DNA of 64,000 bases, taken from Flaveria trinervia. Its lineage: Eukaryota; Streptophyta; Magnoliopsida; Asterales; Asteraceae. Positions 1 to 11,500 of this stretch are shown one piece after another. Under the pieces are notes generated by a model. It had not been told where the DNA came from and did not search any database. It worked only from the letters and a program-made list of their open reading frames with translations. Location of the stretch: assembly GCA_025506515.1 (NCBI GenBank), contig CM046443.1:88803781-88867780 (forward strand). The letters run 5' to 3'. Position 1 is the first letter of the stretch. Each line of letters starts with the position of its first letter. Made by a program: the position numbers and the translations under genes.

Positions 1-1335
1 CATCATCTTCGTCGTTATTGGGATTATGTTTTCTTCTTTCAAATTCATTCATCATTTCTTGTATTTCTCACATTTGTTGTTTTATTGCTTCCATTTCTTC
101 ATTCGGATGTGATGATGACCCGCTTGATTGTTCATAACGAGAGAGATTTTTTACCTTTCGTCCAACACCTTGCGTATGACCACGCCTTTCTCCTAATGCA
201 AGCTCTAAACATTGCATCTCATTGACGGGCGACTCTCCCGCCTCCATTTGCATTTGGGCGTATTGATTTTCAATTTTTGCCTGCAAATTTAAAGAATCAA
301 AATAAAAATGTATTAAAATTTTTATGAAATTTCGAAAGCATAACTGTAATAAAATGAAAAAAACCCATCCAAAATCATAACTAAATATAACATAAAATTC
401 CCAACTTTCAAGATATAAACAGAACTTATCAAAACCAAACAGTTCTCAAAAATATATAGCATATAGACTATATTGGGTCAAGATCACCAAACATAATATA
501 TTAAATACATATGAACATATGATAATAACATTCTTAATATATTAAGCTTACCCAATCTTCTTCTGCCTTTTGGTTGACCCATCTTGACCCTTCTATGTAA
601 TGCGACCTCCTCCACGTTTTGATGTAACTTGGGATCCCGGTTTGTTGCTCCTACTAAAAACAATATTCATAATAACAAAGAGAATTAATAATACATAATT
701 AAATAATATATGTTTTTTTACCTGAAGATATCGTCTTTGAGCATATGATCGACTACCATGCAGACTTGGATACAGTTGTTTTGCCCTATTCTCTACGTCT
801 TTTTCAGAAAGGTGTTTATGTTCTTCATTTGAAAAAACTCAACCACCCGCTCCCATGCGTACCGACTTTGACCTTCAGGTGGATTATTTAAAGCGTGCTC
901 AATATTATCATAGCCTCCATGATTTAGAAATGTTGTTTCATTTTCTATCTTGAAATGCTCGCTGGCAATCCATATGGATACCAAGTTGGATTCCATGCCA
1001 ATGGTCTAAACCACGAAAAGCTTCTAATGAAAATATTCCTGCAAAACAGAATAGTTAGAAATATATAAAAGTTATGATTACTAAATTACAAATAAGACTA
1101 CATAATACTCACCTCTAGAAAATTAAACAATGATATCTTAAGCGTATCAGGGACTTTTCCCAAGAGGGATAATGAAAAGGAGCAGTGGCAACATGATTGC
1201 ATAATGCTTTAACAAATAATTGACTATTTTCTCTCACAACTTTAAATTGATTTCCTGTATGATCAAATTCCACGGGTAGTGGTTGGTTGTTGTTTGTAGC
1301 CCATTTCTCATAAAATTTAAATTCCTTCCTTTTGA
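1..1335 (-). pseudogene. CACTA-type transposon gene, Transposase_24 (PF03004) family, partial
   Basis: Read on the minus strand this is a four-exon gene running off the left edge. Exons lie at about 1330-1110, 1018-727, 655-549 and 290-1. The first holds a FHYPSWEK block, the second encodes HGSRSYAQR (complement of about 732-761), the third EGSRWVNQKAEEDW, and the fourth ALGERRGHTQGVGRK followed by an acidic, glutamine-rich tail. These are the signature blocks of the plant Transposase_24 family, usually the second gene of CACTA elements. Its role in transposition is not well defined. A one-base shift in a T-run near 825 and an in-frame TGA near 67-69 break the reading frame. Exon borders are judged by eye. 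No terminal CACTA repeat was found beside it. Confidence 0.75.
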
Positions 1336-1404
1336 TGTTTTACAAAAGGCGGGATTATTTCCCTCCAATTTTTTAGAGTGAAAAAAGAAAAAAAATTAAT
1401 TTAT

Positions 1405-1432
1405 CTATCGCGACGACATGTTGTCGTGATAG
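1405..1432. repeat. 28-bp near-palindrome
   Basis: The two 14-base arms, CTATCGCGACGACA and TGTTGTCGTGATAG, pair with two mismatches that would be G-U compatible in RNA. The same core recurs in the large inverted repeat at 1562-1760, so both probably belong to one sub-terminal repeat family of the neighbouring CACTA-type element (inference). Confidence 0.7.
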
Positions 1433-1561
1433 AGATTTCAGAAAAGGGGGGCATTTTTACCGCCTATTTATTTAGAGAAAGTAAAAGAAATTATCTATGG
1501 CGTCGTCATAGATAAAGAAAATTCTTTAACCTTATTTGAAATAAATATAAATTATGATAAA

Positions 1562-1760
1562 ATTACCCTATCGCGACTAACCTATAACGACGACAGTGTG
1601 TCCTCGCTATAGGTCACCCTGTCGTGATGACATGTCGCCGCGATAGAGTTTTGGTAGCCAAAACCCTAATCAACCCTATAGCGCGACATGTCGTCACGAT
1701 AGGGTGTCCTATAACGAGGACACACTGTCGGCGCCATAAGTCTAGTCGCGATAGGGTAAT
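1562..1760. repeat. 199-bp imperfect inverted repeat (hairpin)
   Basis: Two arms of about 85 bases surround a loop of about 26 bases (near 1649-1675). The left arm opens ATTACCCTATCGCGACTA and the right arm ends TAGTCGCGATAGGGTAAT. Inside, both arms share GACAGTGTGTCCTCG and its complement, and the GTCGTGATGACATGTCG type core. The arms differ by scattered substitutions and small indels. It has no coding potential. It could be sub-terminal DNA of a CACTA element, a foldback or miniature transposon, or a source of small RNA. The sequence alone does not decide. Confidence 0.85.
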
Positions 1761-2276
1761 ATTATTATAGCGATAGAGCTCAGTTTGTTGGGGTTAAATA
1801 GGTTGTGGTGATAAGGTTTAAATTTGTTGTAATGGTGGAGCCGTGTGGTAACTCACTAGCAACGTAGGGTAAGGGGAGAGTAGATGGTGATTAGGGGACA
1901 ATGATGTGGTTATCGGTTTTGATTTTTTAAATTTTTATTTGAAATATTTTGAATAAAAATACAATAGTTCTTCAACCTTTTGATATTCTTAATAAGTTAC
2001 ATAACTACTCTTTTAAATAAAATCTTTTTGAATTGAAATGGATAAACAAGTCAAACCTCAAGTTCTATACAGTAACGTACTCTAAATAAAGTTCTAAACA
2101 TTAATGTAATCTAATTAAAATGATTGCATCTAACACTCTTTAAACGTCTCCTCTAGCCCGACACAAAGAGAAAATTACCCAAATAACCATTGGACCAATT
2201 ATTTTTATTTAAATAGCCATTGACTTTTAAATTTACAATTTTGTTCCACTAATTAGACGCTTCCGCGGGTGCAACA
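1761..2276. other. Non-coding interval
   Basis: AT-rich sequence with no ORF or repeat I recognise. It lies between the CACTA-linked inverted repeat and the TATCGCCGG motif cluster. Confidence 0.5.
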
Positions 2277-2540
2277 TATCGCCGGTCGGCGATACCAAAA
2301 CATGTGTATCGCATGTATCGTTGGCCGGAGATACACACATGTTGTATCACTAAAAAGAAAAAAAATAAATAAATTCAATATCGCCACAAAAAAGATACAC
2401 ATGGTTGTGTATCGCCGATATCGCTTACCGGAGATACCCCATGAGTGTCGTATCGCCGGTATCGCCCGTTTGAATATACACCCTTTGCACCATATCGCCG
2501 GTGATATATTTTGAAGTATCGCCCGTTTGAATATACACCC
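2277..2540. repeat. Cluster of TATCGCCGG / CCGGCGATA motifs
   Basis: The cluster opens with the perfect inverted repeat TATCGCCG-GT-CGGCGATA (2277-2294). Further copies of GATAC, ATCGCCGG and the duplicated block ATCGCCCGTTTGAATATACA (near 2460 and 2518) follow. Related motifs reappear at 27551-27670, on the other side of element A. The cluster was therefore one unit before A inserted. Short ORFs through it on both strands are unsupported. Confidence 0.65.
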
Positions 2541-2556
2541 TTTATATATATATATA

Positions 2557-3358
2557 TGCAGGATCGTTGAAGGTTGTAAGTTACAACCAACACACACAAG
2601 AGGAAATTAATTAAACTTTAATCAAATAGTAAACTGGATTAACCAAGTTGAGATGGTTAAGAACACAAGTAATGCAAGAGAGACAGAATACAAAGAACAC
2701 AAGTTGTATGGTTTTCAAAAATGTAATATATTGCTTTCTCTATGTTCTATTACAAGTGTTACAAAAGCATATACAAAAGATACTAAACATGAGATACTTA
2801 TACTACATCCTACAGCCGGCTATACTTTGAAAGCCAGCTGGATACAATTGACTAGACCCAAACAAAATCAATTGTAGAGTCAAAAGGCAGATTGCCTTTT
2901 GACTTGTGACTATGATATGCCATAGCTCACATCCTTATCTATTACAAAAAGGATAAAGTACATAAAGTAGAAAGTTACAGACTCAAGACCTCAATGTACA
3001 GTTACCAAAAGCATGGACCTTTTCACCAACTCATGTAAGTTGGTGACTTGCAGAGATGCAGCGGAAAGGTGTCCAGCTTTATGGAACAGTACATTAGATA
3101 AAGCATGTTACTAAAAATCTTCGGAAGAAATCTGTCTTCATGAACTTGAAGCTTCGGAAGACTTTGTCTCTGAGGCTTCGAAAGACTTCATGTTTGGCTT
3201 CGGAAGATATTGGTCTTGGCTTCGGAAGATTTCACACTTAGAGTATTTTTTGTTTCATGTGTGAAACTTCCAAAACTTGGTTTTTTAATGTACTTGTGCA
3301 GCATGTAGGATAGACTTGAAATGTTTAGGTTGCATCAGCTTCTTCATTAATCTCTACA
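2557..3358 (-). repeat. Element A 3' LTR
   Basis: Aligns with 26672-27388. It is longer because it carries about 83 bp (about 2827-2909) missing from the right copy, including the perfect inverted repeat GTCAAAAGGCA/TGCCTTTTGAC (2879-2903). CTTCGGAAG-type palindromes are repeated at 3120-3230. The numerous differences between copies suggest an older insertion. Confidence 0.88.
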
Positions 3359-3371
3359 AAGTCCCCCTAGG
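3359..3371 (-). other. Element A polypurine tract
   Basis: Minus strand CCTAGGGGGACTT abuts the 3' LTR. This is the purine-rich primer site for plus-strand DNA synthesis in LTR retrotransposons. It fixes the element's orientation. Confidence 0.8.
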
Positions 3372-3485
3372 CTGATGCTACCAAAACACTTAGAAGACTT
3401 TAGATATCAACAGCTCTCATTAGGATGATTACTAATCCTTTCTTCATAAGGTGATCAGGATCCTTCAGACTGTCAAAATGTCTTC

Positions 3486-6400
3486 TCATATCAAAGAGGT
3501 CATGCAAAGGCAACTTAAACATATCTTGCCATATGTAGGTGTCTTCAGTGCCTTGATCTCTAATGACATGCCATCTTTCTGGATTTGTGGTGTATGTCCA
3601 AGACAGATGGGTCTTCCTGATACTAGAGGAGCTGTTTGAATTGGAGTTGATGTAGCATCCTCTGGCTGCACAATCTCAAGATGTTTTGACTCATCCTGGG
3701 ATTTAGAAGAGGTGCAGTCTTCTTCTTCTTTGGCTTTGGTTTAGAAGCCATCCTCTTATTTCTCTTACCAGATTTTAACTAAGAAGACTGGCCTGCAGCA
3801 CCAGATTGATCTTCATTGTCTTTCTCAGTTGGACTTCCTCTCTCTCAAGCTCAGAAGGAGAGGGAGGTTGACCCTGCTGTGGATCAGAAGATGAAGCTTG
3901 CTAAGTTTCAGCAGGAGGTCCAGGTTGTGTTGTCTCTGGTTGTTCAACCTTAACCTCCACTTCAGGTGGTGCTTGACTTGGAGTGGAGTGTAAGTCAATG
4001 AGCACTTCACTTTTGATCTTCTGCTTGATCACCCTAATATGCTCATCCATAGTGGATAGAGACATGGGGCCAAGTCTCCTTCCGGAGAATCCATATAGCT
4101 TCAAGAAGCTCATCATCCTCTACCTATCAGCAGACTTTTTCATGCTCTTCTGGATGATGGCTTTTGATTTTGCAGCTTCTTCCCTTAGTTTCTTCTTAGT
4201 TGTCTTTCTGTCCTTGATTATCTCAAGTTCAAGCTGTTTTAAGTACTCAAACTCAACATAATCATAGGAAAGGGAAGAAGTGCATCTGCCTGATAGAAGC
4301 CTGTGGCACTCAGGTAGTTGATCATCTTGATCCTTTCTTCTTCTTTGTTTACCTGAGGTTCTTGTTGAACCACATCTTCTGGTGCAGGACTTTCGTGAAC
4401 TGGGGAGAGGGTAGGCATATCCTTGTACAGTCTTTTTCTTCTGCTCTCTTCTTTGACTTGCACTAGGAGTTCTACATCTTCTGCCTCCTTCTTCTCCCTT
4501 GACCTTTCCAGGTCAACCAGTTCATTCAACTCATCTAAGGGGAGATAATGACATTGTCTATATTATAGTTCCTAGCCTACAAATAGTTTATCCTGACTGC
4601 CCTTAACTCATCATTCTAAGTATCTGGTCTGGGGGCAGCCCTGATAGCAGGCTCCATGAGTCTTGAAGACTCAGCAGAAGAACTTTCTCCCCTTAGCCTT
4701 TTTCTACTCTCTCTCTCTCCTCCTCCTCAATCTCCTCAGTTGTCATTTTTCTTTTCCCTTTGTCACTCACAGACCTTTGTGACTCAGGATGGAGAGAGCT
4801 TTGGCCTTCATTGCTTGTTGCATCATCTAAGCTCAGGCCCAAGAGAGGTTGAGAAGCACCTTCACTAGCAGGTGTCTCAGAAGGAGTGTGGATCTCTGCA
4901 GTAGTTGATGATGATGAGACAAGGCACTTAGGTTCTGCCACTGGGCCTTCAGTCAAGGATTCCCCTATGAAGCTAATATTAGGGTCCACCTCAACATCCA
5001 GTTGACCGATGGCATTGCCTGATTGCCTAAGTCTCCTTCTTAAGCTGAACTCTGCAGTGATCCTGTCTTGGATTCTTTAGCCAGTCTGTCAGCTTGTCTT
5101 GATTGGCTTGGGTTGACAAGTGGCATGTTGACTAGATCCAGACCTCATAGTAGTCCACGGTTTGAAAATTGAAGACTTCTTGTTGTCCTTGAACTCTTAT
5201 GATGATTAAGGCTTTCATGATGTTGTCATACCTCCACCCAATGATGTGATTGGAAGATGGTGAAGGTGACATAGCCCTTGGTATCCCATCCTCAAACAAA
5301 CTCCGAAAGAAGGAGTCTGTGTAGTCCACATCAATGTGAACTTGAGGAGGTTGTTGAGAATGCACAGTTGCAAGTGAGAATGGTGAGTCCTTAATGTCCA
5401 TTCTCTCTGAAGAACTCCCAGGTTCTGATTGTATTGACTTTGTCCCCCTTTTTGGTAGCATCACCCACTTGCATAGGTGAGCTGGAAGATAGGTCAATCA
5501 CATCCACATGTTCTTGTGTTCTGGTTGAGCTCTCCTTAAGGGTTTCGCAGCTAGTTTTTCCTTAAGATGTGAAATCTCAAGTTGCTGATCATTGATCCTA
5601 TTGTGTAAGGTAGTCACCTGAGATTCAAGGTGATTGACCTTTGAGACTAAGTAAGTGCATGTTTTAGACAGTTTTTGCACTAGTAGTCTCAGATTCCCCT
5701 CATCTTCATCAGAAGATTCATTGGGGGATGAAGTGATTGGACCAGAGTCCTCTCTCTCACCACCAGCTTAAGGTTCTTGGCTGCTGGTTTTCCTCTGCTC
5801 ACCGGCAATCTCAGTTGAGATATCAGTGGGCTGAGTTGCCATGGTTGAGGTCTTAATGATGTAATCATTTACAGAAGTGAGAGCCTTTTCCATATGGACA
5901 TCCTGAATAGGTTCAGGAGTGTCCACCTCAGTTGTAGGTGACTGATGTGGATAGATGTAGGAGACTCAGAAGTACTCATCTCTCTTGAGTAGGGGAAAAG
6001 AAGAGAGACTCATTATACTCACTGAAACCTAGATCTTCATCAGTATAGAAGTCAAGGTTGGGAATTGGTTGGTTGAGATCTATAGGCTGGGGATGGTAAC
6101 TGTCTCTTGAAGGTTGATCACTTGAGTGTTGAGACTCAGAGTGATGGCTTAAGGCAGTTGGGCTAATGAGCTCATCAGGCTGAGCATCAGGAACCTCAAC
6201 ACTGATTTTTTAAGAGGTGGGAGTGGTCTGCTCCTCAGGAGAAGTGGGAGCTCCAGTGTCCACTTCTTCCTGTATTGGTGAGTATATGGGGGCCTCCACA
6301 GACTGAATAGCCTGAGCAGGGGTTCTTTTGGATTTTCTTTGGTAAGTGATGGTGATTTGAGGCTGTGAGAGTGGTTGGGAAAAAGCAGGTGTGGGCTCAA

Positions 6401-7209
6401 CACTAGCTTGTGCTGCTAGGTTGTCACCTTGAGCAATGAGCTCTAACATTTTTGGGACTAGGGCTGTTTCTATCCTAGAGAATCCAACAGTGGGCTTTCT
6501 CATAATTTTAAAGATGTGTGCTTCATCTGTCCCAATTTAAGAGTGTTACCTGTTTCCCTCAATTGTGAGCCCAGTTCACAGTTCAGAATGTACTGGACAT
6601 ATCTAGGAACATGTAATACTCTAAGGAGTCTAAATTAACAAGTAAATTTGTATAAACAAATTGAGAATACCTGAATTTGACCCCCTAAACCATTCCATGG
6701 ATTATGAAGGAGAGATCCTCAGGAATCTGGTCCCATCCACCATGCTTGGTGATAAGCTGTGGATGACCCCATGGAGCAGGAATCTCCATTGGGATGAGAC
6801 CTTCCTTTCCTAAATGTCTTTACAGAGAAATCTCCCTCATATTCCATCTGCTCAAAAGAATGATTGATAGCCACCTTTGGGAAAAACACCTCACCTTCTT
6901 CATCATCCAGCTGAAGATGTCTATTGATGATGGCCGGAGTGATGAAGATTGTTCTCCACTGCACTATGGCAGACAGTGCCTTCTCCACGTCCATAATGAC
7001 CTCTTGGCAGGTCTTCCAGAATTCAAGCAACTGATCCTCATAGAGTGGAGGATCAATGGTTAGGGAGGTGAAGTAGTTTGACAGAGTTAGAAAATGGCAA
7101 ACCTTCTGAGAAATGAGGATTTCTCAGAGCTTAACAAAGCAACCTGATTGTGTTGTCTGTGTAGGTGCATGGTAAATTTGGGATCATTTCTGTGAGCAAG
7201 GTTGGCCAT
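3486..7209 (-). pseudogene. Element A extra 3' ORF (position of the Sirevirus env-like gene), broken
   Basis: Begins at an ATG (7209) reading MANLAHRNDPKF, followed by RQHNQVALL. A block with TIFITPAIINRHLQLDDEEG matches the VTPESIRRVLNLQDA region of the B copy. Thus the amino-terminal domain is shared by A, B, C and F. Downstream come a Pro/Thr/Ser-rich stretch, a heptad-like coiled coil (about 5500-5680, LVSKVNHLESQVTTLHNRIN) and a charged Lys/Glu region (3900-4530). Many stops and frameshifts interrupt it. I see no signal peptide or membrane segment, so the env-like label rests on position only. Function unknown. A TATA-like site and leader precede it, suggesting its own transcript. Confidence 0.65.
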
Positions 7210-7684
7210 TTTGAAGTAGCTTAAGGACGAAGAAAGAAAAGAGAAAGAAATTTCAAAGAGAAATTTCGGGTTTTAGGTTTGGAGGAAGAACAGATGATAG
7301 AAAGAGGGGGAAACCGTTGGGTTTATATGTGAAAAGGATCTCAGATAAAGTTTAATGAAAGAGTATAAACTTTGAAATCTGGATGTCAGTCCAACCACTG
7401 AAAAAGTAGTTTACTTTTTCTCAAAAAGTAGTTTTTTGGAAGTCAAAAAGCTTACGAAGGTTAATTATCTTCGGAAGTTTTAATAAGCTTCCGAAGCTAA
7501 AATGACTTCGGAAGAATTTCCTGAGAGATTTGAGAATTTTGCTTCGGAAGAGAATTTAAAACTTGAATGCTTTGTATGTAAAACTACAAAGCTTCTGAGA
7601 GTTAATTTTGCTTCGGAAGTAAATGGTTCTTAAAAACAAGTAAGTGTCTGAGACAAAAATTTAAGCTTCGGAAGATAGATCTGA
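7210..7684 (-). promoter_or_regulatory. Element A internal inter-ORF region, proximal half: TATA box, leader and CTTCGGAAG array
   Basis: Reading leftward toward the ATG at 7209, CTTCGGAAG/CTTCCGAAG palindromes cluster at about 7450-7680. An ACATATAAAC TATA-like site follows at about 7319-7328, then a pyrimidine-rich leader of roughly 90 bases. The same 9-base interrupted palindrome crowds this element's LTRs. Element B was inserted in this array. The rest of the array is at 20194-20419. Promoter function is inferred. Confidence 0.55.
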
Positions 7685-8586
7685 TGATAGGATCTCAGCA
7701 TCTAGTTTGATCAATTCGAATGATTTCAGCAGCGGAATAGAGTACCAACTAGCACAATTCGAGCAAGAATACCAAAGATATTGCAATGAACAGAATTAGT
7801 TATAGAGAGCGAAAGTTTCTGCAAAAAGAATATTTCATTCAATCACATGCTTTCGTGGTGGCAAAAAGTGTCACACATACAATCAGGTCAATCATCCCTT
7901 ATATAGGAATGTTGTGCTGGAACATTCCTTATATAGGAGATGTGACGTCTGCTGATGTCACTCGATAGTGACATCTAATAGAATTATTTAAACAACTGAA
8001 ACACAACTACTGAAGATGTCAAAACAGCTGACATCTTCTTACAAAAATACTAAGTGTTATCAGTTACTACAACTACTGAAAAGAAACTACTGAAACTACA
8101 ATGACTGAAGAACAAGCTCTTCAATCGTTTTACAAAACTACTGAAAGTAAAACATAAAACTACTGATATCATAACTACTAAAGAAGTACTCTTCAGCTGT
8201 TGTGACAAACTATTGAAACTTCAGCACTTGGTCTTCAGACTTGAACTTCAGATGTTTCATCAGCTGATGACTTCAGTAGTTGTCATCAGCTGATGTCTTC
8301 AGTCTTTGTCTTCAGACTTTGTACATCAGTTGTTGATCTTCAGCACTTGTGGACTCTTCAGCTGTTGGACTTCAGTACTTTGGTCTTCAGCTTCAACACT
8401 TGTATTCTTCAGCTGTTGAGCTTCAGCACTTTAGTCTTCAGCTGTTGAAGTCTTCAGTACTTGATCTTCAGCTGTTGAAGTCTTCAGCACTTGTCAAACT
8501 GCTGATGAAGCCTTCAGCGGTTGTTGTGATATCATGTGGGACTTAGAGGTTTTCTGATCTTGGCTCATTGGTTCTTTTGTCCAACA
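7685..8586 (-). repeat. Element B 3' LTR
   Basis: 902 bp, paired with 19315-20188. It carries about 30 bp (near 8395-8425) absent from the right copy. It is dense in ACTACTGAA, CAGCTGTTG and CTTCAGCACTT motifs. Several differences from the partner are CpG-to-TpG/CpA changes, for example in the paired arms at about 8098-8130. A short plus-strand ORF at 7786-7968 recurs in both LTRs and is not credible as a gene. Confidence 0.92.
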
Positions 8587-8599
8587 AACTCCCCCTAAA
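8587..8599 (-). other. Element B polypurine tract
   Basis: Minus strand TTTAGGGGGAGTT lies directly against the 3' LTR. It is the same layout as in elements A and C. Confidence 0.75.
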
Positions 8600-11500
8600 C
8601 CAATGCATCCAAAACCTCTAATTGATTTATTTTCCCACTTATTGTTGGCAGAATGGTTGGTCTTTTTCCTTCTTGATCATTGAGAAGATGACCCATATAA
8701 GCACTGTCCTGGGAATGAGTCTCTGATGATTTGGTTGGCAATGTATGGATGGGAGCTCTGTATTGGGGAATTGGACACTGAGCTGTTCCCCCATCCATGA
8801 GACTCACTTCCCAACTATGAGCTTGTAGGATTCCCTGGTGTAGGCCTCCAAAAATACAATTTGTTCCTCCATGGTGAGCTCCTCTGCCTCACCATCGAAG
8901 AATCCTTCAGGCCCATAGTACTCACACAGGAATTTGACCTGTTTTCCATTTTGAGTACCACTGTTGTAATGTGTCTAATTCATCAGGATGATGACCTTCT
9001 AACAGTAGTGGTAACTCATCCTTTCTGATCTCATTCAGCCTCTTATACACCAGCCCCTTTTTGATCATTCTTTCTCTAGCATCTTTTGTGGAGGCATGTT
9101 TGAGGTGTAGGCCTTTTTGAAATCTTCCAGGATTTCCCAGGTGAAACTACAATGGCCAAGGAGATCACTTCATCTACAATCTTTTTGACTTGACCACTGT
9201 ATCTCTAAGGATGTTTTTCTTTTGTATTCTGTGAGCCACCCTAGGATCAGGCCAAATTCTTACTCTTTCTTTCACATACTGAAAAGTATGTCTAAGAGTA
9301 TAAATCCTCTGAGCTTGTTTTTTCATATTGATGATGGAGGAAGTGGCTGCATAAGCTTTATCTACTCTCCTCAATAACTCTTCATCGTGCAATCTGTGTT
9401 GTTCTTCTTCTTCCAATTTCACTTTGATTGCATCTCTTTGTTGCTCAAGAGTTATTGCAAGAGAGAGATCTTTGGCCTTAGGCAACTGCTGAACAGCTGA
9501 AATCGGCAGCCTATCTTCTTCATCATCATTTTCTTCTTCTTCCGCAAGCCTCAACACCCTTCTCTTCTTCTGCTTAGGTGCATCATCGGCTGTTGGTTTT
9601 GAGGGTAAGGGAGTTGGTTTTGTGGGTTGTGGTTGTGGTTGTTTTGGAGAGGGAATGTTGACAGGCTGAGTTAGCATTTGGAGGTGAGTGTGGCTTTGAG
9701 TGTTTGGCTAGCTCAGTCCTGCTCCCTGCTCCTGCTTCATTCAAAGGTTCTACTAAACCCTTAGTGTATGCTTCAGACGAACAGATCTTGGAGGTTATGG
9801 CCAAGATGTTGTCCCTGGTCCATGATTTTACTTCGATCAATGATCTCCCAAGGTATTTGCTGATAAATCTGATCATGATCTCAAGTCTCTCTCTATCCAT
9901 AGTGCTGTAGTTGGCCCATCTTTGTTGGATCTCTTCGATCTCTAATCTTCTTATTTCAGAATCCAGCTTTTCAGTGTCGAAACCTTTCCTAAGCAGCTGA
10001 TCAATGATATTGTCCATTGATCTGCTGTGTTTAGCATCAGCCTCTTTAACCATTTCGTTCAAGTTCTTCTCTTTCTCAACACTCTTCTTTTTCTTGTATG
10101 TGACATGAAAATCTTTTTGACTTTCATGTACTTTTTCAATTTCAGCTCCCTTCTCAATCACATTCTCCTTCTCTTTTCGGCCTCATACACACAATCCTTC
10201 TCTTTTTCCACTCTTTATCCTCTCTTTCTCTCTCTCCTTCTCCATCCTCTTTCTTTTAGCTTTCACTGCTGAACTCTCCCCCTTTGGGTGCATTGGTTGC
10301 AAGGGATTGAGTAGCAGAAAGTTGTTGGCTCAGTACATCCTCCACCAGGGGTTGTAAGACAGAAGAAAGTCTCTCATCAACAGTTTTAATAACAAATTCG
10401 GTTAGCTGCGGTGTGATGAGAGATAGGGGATTTTGAGGGATAGCATCCATTGCTCAGAGGGGTTTTGGTCCTGAGAAATGGTGCCAGAAACAGAGGCAGG
10501 TGGCTGAGATTTTGTAGTGGCTGTGTTTTAAGGGACCTTCAGAGGAAGGTGCCATCTGTTGGGTTGATGTGGTGGCAGATGGTCTTTCTCCTTGAGAGAG
10601 TTGGTCAAGTAGTTTTTGCAGCCTACTGACTTCCTCTTCAGGATTGTGTTCTGGGCAAGAACATCATAAAAGAAGCCCAGGTCATCATCAGCAGATGCTG
10701 AATCACCTGACCTCCTGCTTGTAGCAGGGATGTACATGCACTGGGTGTAGACCAGATGTAGTGTGCCCCTTTGTCTTGGAACTGGGGACTTCCAGCCTCA
10801 GGACTTTGTCCTTCATCAGCTGTTGCCTCTGGTGAGGTCTTAGTTATGTTACCAACCTCAGTCTGATCATATGCTGATTCAGAGAGGTGGCAGCCTCACC
10901 AGATTTCTGATCTCCATATCCACACCAGGAGATAGAACATTTAAACCCAGTGCTGTGGGTTGTCAGAAGCATGTGTATCCTCTTCCTCAATTGTTGTTGT
11001 TCTCCCTTGTTGGTGGTTGTAGGGGAGGAGGAGAGGCATGCAGCTGAGTCAGCACATTGGCAATATAATGGTTGGGCTTTGAGGGGCATTTGCATGGGGA
11101 GAGGGGATAGAAGCTGATTGCATCGGGGAGAGGGATGCTCTTCAATGATAACCTCCTCAAGTGAGAGAGGTCTCAGCAATGTGGTTCCCCTGAAATGGTT
11201 GCAACAGGATCCTTTTGAGAGGATACCTGTGCGGCTGTGGCTGGTTGAGTCGTTAACACTACTGGGGGGTTTGAAACAGTAGGTTTATCCTGTTTGGGTG
11301 GTACAGGAGCATCATCAGGGGACTCATCTCCCTGATTAGCTTGTTTGGGTTGGATTTTGGCTTGGTGGGGACTTTGGATCTGGCATTGAAGCTGTGGGTT
11401 CCCTTTGCTTGGGTTTGAGCAAAGGGCAGCTTCTTTGAGAGATTGGTCGGAGTTATGCCTGGAGTATACCTCAGCTAGAACAGCTGGTGCAGGGACTCCA

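Noticed and set aside
2552..2556. ATATA as firm proof of A's insertion site
   Set aside because: It matches on both sides but lies in an (AT)n tract, so the match is uninformative; the boundaries rest on LTR ends, PBS and PPT.
2253..2599. ORFs on both strands across the TATCGCCGG cluster
   Set aside because: They arise from the symmetrical repeats; no codon structure or known motif.
7786..7968. 60-codon plus-strand ORF repeated at 19416-19598
   Set aside because: It lies in both LTRs of element B, antisense to the element, with no protein motif. The repeat is explained by the LTR pair.
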